Assembly (NCBI GenBank): GCA_016875595.1
Contig: VGPI01000009.1
Coordinates: forward strand, 1-20,453
DNA length: 20,453 nucleotides
Direction: 5' to 3'
Source of the DNA: Candidatus Cloacimonadota bacterium
GTDB taxonomy: Bacteria; Cloacimonadota; Cloacimonadia; Cloacimonadales; Cloacimonadaceae
A program made the position numbers and the translations under genes. The notes below the pieces were generated by a model. The model was not told where the DNA came from, ran no database searches, and saw only the letters and a program-made list of their open reading frames with translations. Of the stretch, positions 14,863 through 20,453 are shown piece after piece. How positions within the stretch are numbered: the first letter of the stretch is position 1; every line of letters starts with the position of its first letter.

Positions 14863-15546
14863 TCAGCTTCTCGATTGCCACAGGCAATGGTTCTGCAGAA
14901 AGCAATCAGGGCAGAGCGGTCTTTTGTGGCAAAGGGTTTTACTGTGGATCACGATATTGGCGTGGAGGATAGTGTAGGTGGAAAGGTCTTGGGGAAGGGC
15001 ACGCTGAAAGACCTGCTGTGCCTCGTCATAGGAGATATCCGGAGAGATCAGACCCAAGCGGCTGAAAAGCCGGATGGTGTAGGCATCGATGACAAAGACG
15101 ATCCTGCCAAAACCATAGAGCAAAATGGAATCCGCGGTCTCCTTGCCAATGCCATGACAGGCAAGCAGATAGCGGCGAAATTCATCTGTGTCGGAGGGTG
15201 GAATATAGCAGCATAGATGCTTGGCAACTGCTTGTAAGCGTCGGGCTTTGATATTGTGGTATCCGGCGGGACGGATCAAAGCGGCGAGAATATCCCCCGG
15301 CATCGCGGCTATGGAACTGAGCGAAGGGGCAGTGCCCACCTCCGCCCTATGTTTTGATAGTAGTCCTGCTGAGCGCAGATTTGCCAGCGCTTTCTCCACA
15401 TTCAGCCAATTGGTGTTCTGGGTAAGCACGGCACCAATGACCACTTCATCCGCAGAAGATGCCCGCCACCAGTCGCCATCGCCGTAATGCTCCAACAGGA
15501 GTTCGTGAATTGTTCTAATTCTTTGATAGATGGACGGTTTTGCCAT
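14863..15546 (-). CDS. HhH-GPD DNA glycosylase with [4Fe-4S] cluster (COG2231/MagIII-like)
   Basis: 227 aa base-excision-repair glycosylase of the endonuclease III superfamily. LTQNTNWLNVEKAL (41-54) is the N-terminal helical signature. The hairpin-helix-hairpin is CHGIGKETADSILLYG (130-145), and catalytic Asp154 lies in VIDAYTIR. Cys206, 212, 215 and 221 form a C-terminal cluster motif (x5, x2, x5). The position of the Nth catalytic Lys is occupied by Glu136, so it should be a monofunctional glycosylase without beta-lyase activity, as in MagIII-type 3-methyladenine glycosylases. Substrate is inferred; alkylated purines are most likely. The start overlaps guaD by 32 nt, so the two are translationally coupled. 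It is the last gene of its operon. Confidence 0.87.
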   Translation of the reverse strand: MAKPSIYQRIRTIHELLLEHYGDGDWWRASSADEVVIGAVLTQNTNWLNVEKALANLRSAGLLSKHRAEVGTAPSLSSIAAMPGDILAALIRPAGYHNIKARRLQAVAKHLCCYIPPSDTDEFRRYLLACHGIGKETADSILLYGFGRIVFVIDAYTIRLFSRLGLISPDISYDEAQQVFQRALPQDLSTYTILHANIVIHSKTLCHKRPLCPDCFLQNHCLWQSRS

Positions 15547-16744
15547 TGATGAGTGTTTCTGCGACGCTCAGTTCATGCCCCCGGAAGATCAGTGCCGAGG
15601 TAATGTCCTCGGCGTTTGAGTCCAAGAGAGATGCTGCCTCGAGAAAGACGAGATCAGCGCTCTTGCCTGCTTCGATGCTGCCGACCCGGTCGCTCCAACC
15701 CAACAGGTGTGCCGCTCCCAGCGTGATCCGGTAGAGCGCATCGGCAGGATCGACCCGGGACAAAGAGCTGCGGAAATTATACATCTTGGCTTGATAGAGC
15801 ATGGACAAAGTTGTACCGGCACCCACATCAGAGCCGAGCGCATAGTCCAAGCCATGCTCCCGGATGCGCGCCAGAGGAAATTCTCCGCTCTTAAGGAAGA
15901 AATTGGAATCAGGGCAATGCACGATCTTGGCATCCCGCTTTTTGATCAGTTTCATCTCCCGATTGCTGAGATGGATACAGTGTGCCAGCAGGGTCTTGGG
16001 ACGCAATACCCCATAGCGGTCATAGACTTCAGCGTAACTATCCCCGTCAAAGAGTTCCTTAACCCAAATGATCTCATCCGGATTCTCCGAAAGGTGCGTC
16101 TGGATCCAGGCATTATGCGCAGCGGCATAGTCCGCGACGCCTTCGAGCAGGGCAGGGGAACAGGTCGGTGCAAAGCGGGGAGTAAAGATATAATCCAGTC
16201 GATCAGAGGCATCATGCCATTTTTCATAGAGTTCGATGCTCTGGCGCAGTACGGTCCGGGTTTCGCCAAGTAACGCCGCATCTGAGTTCTGATCCATCAT
16301 CGTCATGCCGATCAGAGCGCGATAACCTGTCTCATGAGCGGTCTGGAATGCCATTTCACAGGCGATCGGGAAAGGCGCGGTGTAGATCACTGCCGTCGTA
16401 GTTCCCGCCATGGCTAAGGCAGCAAAGAACTCCTCCGCCAGAGCGAGGGCATAGGGTCTTTCACTCGATCTCGCTTCTTCCGGAAAGACGTGACGCTTGA
16501 GCCAGGGCAGAAGGGCGGGCTCATAGCAACCGCGGATACGGTATTGCGAGAGGTGGACGTGCAGGTCGATGAAGCCAGGCAGGCATAGACAATCGCTACG
16601 GTCGATGATTTTCGGGTTCCGGAGGGGGTCGTAATCCTCGATCCTCAGGATCGATCCGGCATCGATGGTGATCGCCTGGTCACGGAGATATTGGACGTTG
16701 GTATCATCGATCGGGCTGAGGATGTGACTGCGGTATATTTTCAT
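15515..16744 (-). CDS. guaD: Guanine deaminase
   Basis: 409 aa amidohydrolase-superfamily enzyme that hydrolyses guanine to xanthine and ammonia in the cytosol. LPGFIDLHVHLSQY supplies metal ligands His62 and His64. FTPRFAPTCSPALL (187-200) and IQTHLSENPDEIIWV with His217 and Glu220 are guanine-deaminase-type motifs. AHCIH gives His255, HCPDSNFFLKSG is strongly typical of GuaD, and Asp306 in LGSDVGAGT is the catalytic metal-binding Asp. It is shorter than E. coli GuaD (439 aa). I set the start at 16744 because AGAAGG (16751-16756) precedes it. The longer reading to 16843 would overlap the upstream gene by 140 nt. Even so, it overlaps the CRTAC1-type gene's 3' end by 41 nt. Related TRZ/ATZ deaminases are the alternative, but less likely. 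Confidence 0.9.
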   Translation of the reverse strand: MKIYRSHILSPIDDTNVQYLRDQAITIDAGSILRIEDYDPLRNPKIIDRSDCLCLPGFIDLHVHLSQYRIRGCYEPALLPWLKRHVFPEEARSSERPYALALAEEFFAALAMAGTTTAVIYTAPFPIACEMAFQTAHETGYRALIGMTMMDQNSDAALLGETRTVLRQSIELYEKWHDASDRLDYIFTPRFAPTCSPALLEGVADYAAAHNAWIQTHLSENPDEIIWVKELFDGDSYAEVYDRYGVLRPKTLLAHCIHLSNREMKLIKKRDAKIVHCPDSNFFLKSGEFPLARIREHGLDYALGSDVGAGTTLSMLYQAKMYNFRSSLSRVDPADALYRITLGAAHLLGWSDRVGSIEAGKSADLVFLEAASLLDSNAEDITSALIFRGHELSVAETLINGKTVHLSKN

Positions 16745-19433
16745 AATGAACCTTCTGATAATGGATAATGCGATCTCTGCCGAGACCGAAATGGAGCACC
16801 GGCTCGCTTTGGGAAGTGGTTCCCTTGGCACTGGAAAGTTCACGGATCAGCGTTCTCGTCCTGCCTTTTTTATCCCTGAGCGTGATCCGGACCCGAGTTC
16901 CATAGGCAGGGGAATTGGGAAAGCCGCGATATTGCTTATGGTCAGTGACCAGCCGGACTTCGCCATCCTCCCAGACGGGTTTGACGGAGAAGGAGGCATT
17001 GGCGGTGGGAGTGACGTTACGCAGGACTCTGACGCCATTCCCGCTGCCGATGACGAGATCCAATCCGCCATCCCGGTCGAGATCGGCGCTGCCATTGCCC
17101 CAGCCATTGAAGACACGTGCCCCCGCCAACCAGGTGATGTCGTTGAAAGTGCCGTCGCTATTGTTTCGATAAAGGTAGGAGCGGTCGTTTTCATAGACGG
17201 AGGTGATAAAGAGATCAAGGTAGCCGTCGTTGTCCGCATCGAACCACAAGGGATCGGAATGCAATTCGTCAAAGGTGATACCGGCAGCGCGGGTAACATC
17301 GGTAAACTGCCAGTAATAAAGCGTGTCCGCTCCGATCACGCGGGACCTCATTCCCTCATTGCGTAAGAGCATGCTGACGTCCGAGATCTCAATATAGCGT
17401 GGATGAGCCAGATTGGCAATAAAGAGATCGAGATCGCCATCGTTGTCATAGTCGCCCCAGTCAGCGCCTATGCTGTGACCATAATAGCCCTGTTTGAATT
17501 TTCCATGCAGATTAGACATCGGGGCAACGTCGCCGTAGCCCTCGCCGGTCCACTTCCAGCAGAAATTACGGTTTAGCCGGTAGTTGGTGACCAGGATCTC
17601 CTGGATGCCGTCGTTGTCAAAATCCGCCGGAGCCACACCGCGTCCTGCCTGGCCGGGATTGTCGGTATAAGCCGGTTCCCGGATACCGTTCTGCGTGGAT
17701 ACATCAAAGAAATAGCCCTTGTCATTGTGCCAGTAAAAGTCGGGATAAGCACTACGTACCTGCCAGCGTTCGTAGTTTGCCACATAAAGATCGGGATAAC
17801 CGCTCTGCAGAGGATCGATCCAGGCAGCACCTTCGGTGGGATAGCGGTCGTCAATGTCGCCGGCTCGTTCGTTGACTGAGGCGAAACGTCCGTCACCCAT
17901 GTTCTTCATCAGTTGCTCGCCGTCGCGCTCTTCGCTGTGGGAGATGGTCATGAAGTCCAGACGTCCGTCCAGATTGAAGTCGGCAAAGAGTCCGCCATTG
18001 GCTTTGAGGTCTGCCAGTCCGGCTTTGTCAGTCACATCGGTAAATCGCCAGTTGCCTTCGTTTCGATACAAGCGTCTGCCATTCAGCAGGATATCGCAAA
18101 GCCCGTCATTGTCATAATCCGCCAGTGCCACGCGGGATTCACGGTTGCCGTCCAGTCCGGCAACGGTGGTCATATCCTCAAAGACGATGCCGCGGTAGTT
18201 CATCAGTCGGCGTGCCCATGCCATCGGTTCCTGCTTGATCCTCAGCCGTTTATGGATGCGGGTGAGATATTGCCAGGCATCAGTGTCGAAACGACGGCGG
18301 GGTGAGCCATAAATAAGCGATGTACAAAAGGCGGTAGCAGCGGTCTTGAGCTCGCCTTTGCCTTGGGAAAGGGCGTATATTCTACCGCGCCAATAGTGTA
18401 ACTCCGCCAGTTGGCCGCTGTCGTTGCTGTCCATCCGGATAGCGCCGATCAGGCGTTTCAGCCGTCTAAGCTCACGATCATTGGAACGAACCACCGCCAC
18501 CAGAGAATCCTCATCCCCCCAATAACCCAGCCGGGCGGTCAGGCGGTAATAATCCAGCTTTGCCTGCTGCAGGAGGAGACGATTGTGCCACTGCGGCGGA
18601 GCATATCGTTCATAGAGGACGTTCACGATGCCCATGTCCGGTAGGTCCTGCAGTTCCTTGAGCAGTTCGGAAGCACTCTCCAGCAGATCATCCGGTCTGG
18701 GTCTGGCTTCCACGTTGCGCCGGAGCGCCGGAGACATCAGATAAAGCGCGGAGATATAATCATGGATAGAGGTTATGCCCGGCTCTCTTACCAGTGCCGG
18801 CATGACAGCGAAGTCCTTGCGGTTGGAGAGGTGGTAAAGGCGGTAGTAATAGGCGATCTGCCGGTACTGGGAAAAGGGAAAGGTATTCTCAAAACGGTCG
18901 ATCAGATCGATCGCCAGCGAGTCGTTGCGCTCCACGGCGATGGCATCGATCGCCCATTTGGCGCGCTCTTCGATCTGGGGGATGTATTCATCCAGACCGG
19001 TAATCCCCTGCAAAAACAACTCATTATCGATATCGCCCAGGGCAAGGGCAATGACCAGCGCAGCGGCGGGATCAGGAAAGTGCTGCCTGATCCGGTCCAC
19101 CGTCTGGTGGTATTGATTGATGGAGATCTCACCATAATTGGCAGCAATCTCTATCCAGGATAAAGCGGAAACCAGATCACCAAAGCGCTCAAACAACTCC
19201 TGATGGCAGAGCAGCACGAAGGAAGTATCCCCGATGGCATTCACATAGCGCAGGAAAGAGCGGAGATAGGCTTCATCGGAGTCATTTGCCAACGCCTTAT
19301 CCTCTATGCTGTCGCGGTATTTTTCCAGGATCTGGTATTGCTCGCGCTCCAGGCAGAAGTCCAGATCATCCTGTTCCAACGCTCCCAGCGCCAAGATGAT
19401 CACACAACATAATATCAGCAAGATCGATTTCAT
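16704..19433 (-). CDS. Secreted FG-GAP/VCBS repeat protein with C-terminal ASPIC/UnbV domain (CRTAC1 family)
   Basis: 909 aa, with a signal peptide (about residues 1-19). Residues 20-410 are mostly helical and not assignable; they may be TPR-like. Residues about 410-805 form a beta-propeller of FG-GAP/VCBS repeats with at least six calcium-loop motifs: DYDNDGLCD, DFNLDGRLD, DFDNDGIQE, DYDNDGDLD, DADNDGYLD and DLDRDGGLD. An ASPIC/UnbV domain (GTRVRITLRDKKGRTR to VLHFGLGRD) ends the protein. It should be exported, and calcium binding is likely, but the ligand is unknown. GAGGA precedes the start, which lies 7 nt after the hslO stop. The gene overlaps guaD by 41 nt. Base composition here is clearly GC-rich (40 of 60 bases at 17041-17100). 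Confidence 0.88.
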   Translation of the reverse strand: MKSILLILCCVIILALGALEQDDLDFCLEREQYQILEKYRDSIEDKALANDSDEAYLRSFLRYVNAIGDTSFVLLCHQELFERFGDLVSALSWIEIAANYGEISINQYHQTVDRIRQHFPDPAAALVIALALGDIDNELFLQGITGLDEYIPQIEERAKWAIDAIAVERNDSLAIDLIDRFENTFPFSQYRQIAYYYRLYHLSNRKDFAVMPALVREPGITSIHDYISALYLMSPALRRNVEARPRPDDLLESASELLKELQDLPDMGIVNVLYERYAPPQWHNRLLLQQAKLDYYRLTARLGYWGDEDSLVAVVRSNDRELRRLKRLIGAIRMDSNDSGQLAELHYWRGRIYALSQGKGELKTAATAFCTSLIYGSPRRRFDTDAWQYLTRIHKRLRIKQEPMAWARRLMNYRGIVFEDMTTVAGLDGNRESRVALADYDNDGLCDILLNGRRLYRNEGNWRFTDVTDKAGLADLKANGGLFADFNLDGRLDFMTISHSEERDGEQLMKNMGDGRFASVNERAGDIDDRYPTEGAAWIDPLQSGYPDLYVANYERWQVRSAYPDFYWHNDKGYFFDVSTQNGIREPAYTDNPGQAGRGVAPADFDNDGIQEILVTNYRLNRNFCWKWTGEGYGDVAPMSNLHGKFKQGYYGHSIGADWGDYDNDGDLDLFIANLAHPRYIEISDVSMLLRNEGMRSRVIGADTLYYWQFTDVTRAAGITFDELHSDPLWFDADNDGYLDLFITSVYENDRSYLYRNNSDGTFNDITWLAGARVFNGWGNGSADLDRDGGLDLVIGSGNGVRVLRNVTPTANASFSVKPVWEDGEVRLVTDHKQYRGFPNSPAYGTRVRITLRDKKGRTRTLIRELSSAKGTTSQSEPVLHFGLGRDRIIHYQKVHYENIPQSHPQPDR

Positions 19434-19440
19434 AATATCC

Positions 19441-20313
19441 TCACGTGAGAGTCAGCATTTCCTTGATCTCATCGCCGCTGATATGGTAACTGCGGTTGCA
19501 GTAGTGACACAGCGGATCAATCCCGTCGGTCATGGTCTCCAGTTCCGCCTGGCAGAGAGTCAGCAGTGCCCGCAGAAAGCGTTCTCTACTGCAATTACAA
19601 CAGTATCCGATCTCGCTCTCTTCCAGTAAAGTACAGTCAAGATCGCGGAGCACGAAACGTTGGATGATCTGCAGTGGACTGAGCCCCATATCCATCAGGT
19701 CGGTGGGATTGGGAGTGCGGGAGATATTGTCAATAATGGTATCGGCAAGATGCTTATCTGCCTCCGGCATCTGCTGCACAAAGAAACCGCCCGCGGCACG
19801 GATGGAAGCGTCATTGCCGATCATTACTCCCAGGGCTATGGCGGTGGGCAGTTGTTCTGATTGTAAATAGTAGTGAGTCAGGTCTTTGGCTATCTCGCCG
19901 GTGACCAGCTCACAGATACCGATAAAGGGGCTGCGCAGCCCCAAATCCTTGATGATGGTGATGGTTCCCCCGCCGATGGCTTTGGGCAGATCGAAATTAT
20001 CCGGTATTTCTTCATAAAAAAGATGCGGATTCTGAGCATATCCCCTTAGGTACTTACCTCCGCCGCAGATAGCGATCCCGCCCTGCAGGTCGCCGGTGCA
20101 AGTAAGGTTCAAGGTCACCGAGTCCCGCGCATTCTTCAAGTCCTGTCCCACCAATGCCGCCGCCACCAAGAGCCGTCCGAGAAAGATTGTGCTGATGGGA
20201 GAAAGGTCATGCAGGTCGCGTGCCTGCTGCACCGTCTGCGTGGCATCCACGGCAAAGATGCGGAATTGATCGTTGCCAGCGCTGATGCGGAAAACTTTAT
20301 CGGACATCGACAT
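19441..20313 (-). CDS. hslO: Hsp33 redox-regulated molecular chaperone
   Basis: 290 aa, typical of Hsp33. It is a cytosolic holdase that is inactive when reduced and zinc-bound, and active when oxidised and unfolded. The zinc-site cysteines are present: CNC at 239-241 (with Cys238 adjacent) and CHYC at 269-272. The core shows LGRLLVAAALVGQDLK, GDLQGGIAI, and GGGTITIIKDLG with PFIGICELVTGEIAKDL. Two in-frame ATGs are possible, 20313 and 20307. AGGGAT sits about 8 nt before 20313, so I chose that one. Its start overlaps the upstream unidentified gene by 17 nt. Confidence 0.95.
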   Translation of the reverse strand: MSMSDKVFRISAGNDQFRIFAVDATQTVQQARDLHDLSPISTIFLGRLLVAAALVGQDLKNARDSVTLNLTCTGDLQGGIAICGGGKYLRGYAQNPHLFYEEIPDNFDLPKAIGGGTITIIKDLGLRSPFIGICELVTGEIAKDLTHYYLQSEQLPTAIALGVMIGNDASIRAAGGFFVQQMPEADKHLADTIIDNISRTPNPTDLMDMGLSPLQIIQRFVLRDLDCTLLEESEIGYCCNCSRERFLRALLTLCQAELETMTDGIDPLCHYCNRSYHISGDEIKEMLTLT

Positions 20314-20453
20314 CGGTCATATCCCTGATCATGCTGTCACCAATGAAGATGCCGGGCGGGAGGAGTCCGCCGTCCAGATCACCTGCCGGATCGCTTTGTC
20401 CCGGCATTCCCGGCAGCGGCAAGTCCGGCATATTCCAGCGGTCGGTCAATTCC
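20297..20453 (-). CDS. 3' end of an unidentified gene (partial)
   Basis: An open frame runs in from the right edge without interruption for 51 codons and stops at 20297-20299. It overlaps the Hsp33 start by 17 nt. The tail is rich in Pro, Gly and Leu (NMPDLPLPGMPGQSDPAG), ends in MIRDMTDVDVR, and has no hydrophobic segment. I recognise no family. It is probably real because of the overlap with hslO and the direction, but the length beyond the window is unknown. Confidence 0.5.
   Translation of the reverse strand, partial: ELTDRWNMPDLPLPGMPGQSDPAGDLDGGLLPPGIFIGDSMIRDMTDVDVR

Noticed and set aside
16746..17366. 206-codon plus-strand frame opposite the CRTAC1-type gene
   Set aside because: Antisense of the Asp-rich repeat region, which gives long open frames in GC-rich DNA.
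1..20453. CRISPR array or insertion sequence
   Set aside because: No regularly spaced direct repeats of 25-40 bp, transposase frame or terminal inverted repeats are visible anywhere.

Overview
The window looks like a chromosomal stretch from a Gram-negative, probably anaerobic or fermentative bacterium of the FCB group (Bacteroidota/Cloacimonadota-like). This placement is inference from gene types. The types are a TonB-dependent receptor with an N-terminal carboxypeptidase-regulatory domain followed by ExbB, a PorV/PorQ-type outer-membrane protein, a secreted FG-GAP/ASPIC-UnbV (CRTAC1-type) protein, and phosphate acetyltransferase. No rRNA or tRNA gene is present to fix the taxon.

Layout. 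Nearly everything is on the minus strand, so operons read right to left. (1) 5-3897: TonB-dependent receptor, then ExbB 26 nt downstream. (2) 4086-12109: a long co-directional run. In transcription order it is an orphan PTS EIIA domain protein, a PorV/PorQ-family protein (47-nt overlap), glycyl-tRNA synthetase beta subunit (glyS), phosphate acetyltransferase (pta), a class I aminotransferase, a 71-aa membrane protein, a PfkB-family sugar or nucleoside kinase, and purM. Most gaps are under 30 nt. The exception is the 152-nt leader of glyS, which holds a duplicated motif and a hairpin. (3) 12303-14667: the only plus-strand block. It holds an OLD-like ABC/AAA ATPase and a TOPRIM-like DUF4276-type protein 2 nt apart, then ssrA (tmRNA) with its own sigma70-type promoter and an intrinsic terminator. 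(4) 14863-20453: a second minus-strand operon. In transcription order it is the 3' end of an unidentified gene, Hsp33 (hslO), a CRTAC1-type FG-GAP protein, guanine deaminase (guaD) and a COG2231-type HhH-GPD DNA glycosylase. These genes overlap or are separated by only a few bases.

Most of the window is housekeeping: purine synthesis and salvage, tRNA charging, acetyl-phosphate metabolism, redox chaperone, trans-translation and base-excision repair. The best candidate for an undescribed system is the two-gene ATPase plus TOPRIM-like pair at 12303-14209. Its architecture recalls known anti-phage pairs such as OLD and PARIS, and it sits alone on the opposite strand beside ssrA. Smaller points are a tmRNA tag with an unusual proline, a DNA glycosylase with Glu where Nth has its catalytic Lys, glyS without adjacent glyQ, and an 11-bp tandem repeat inside an inverted repeat after ssrA.
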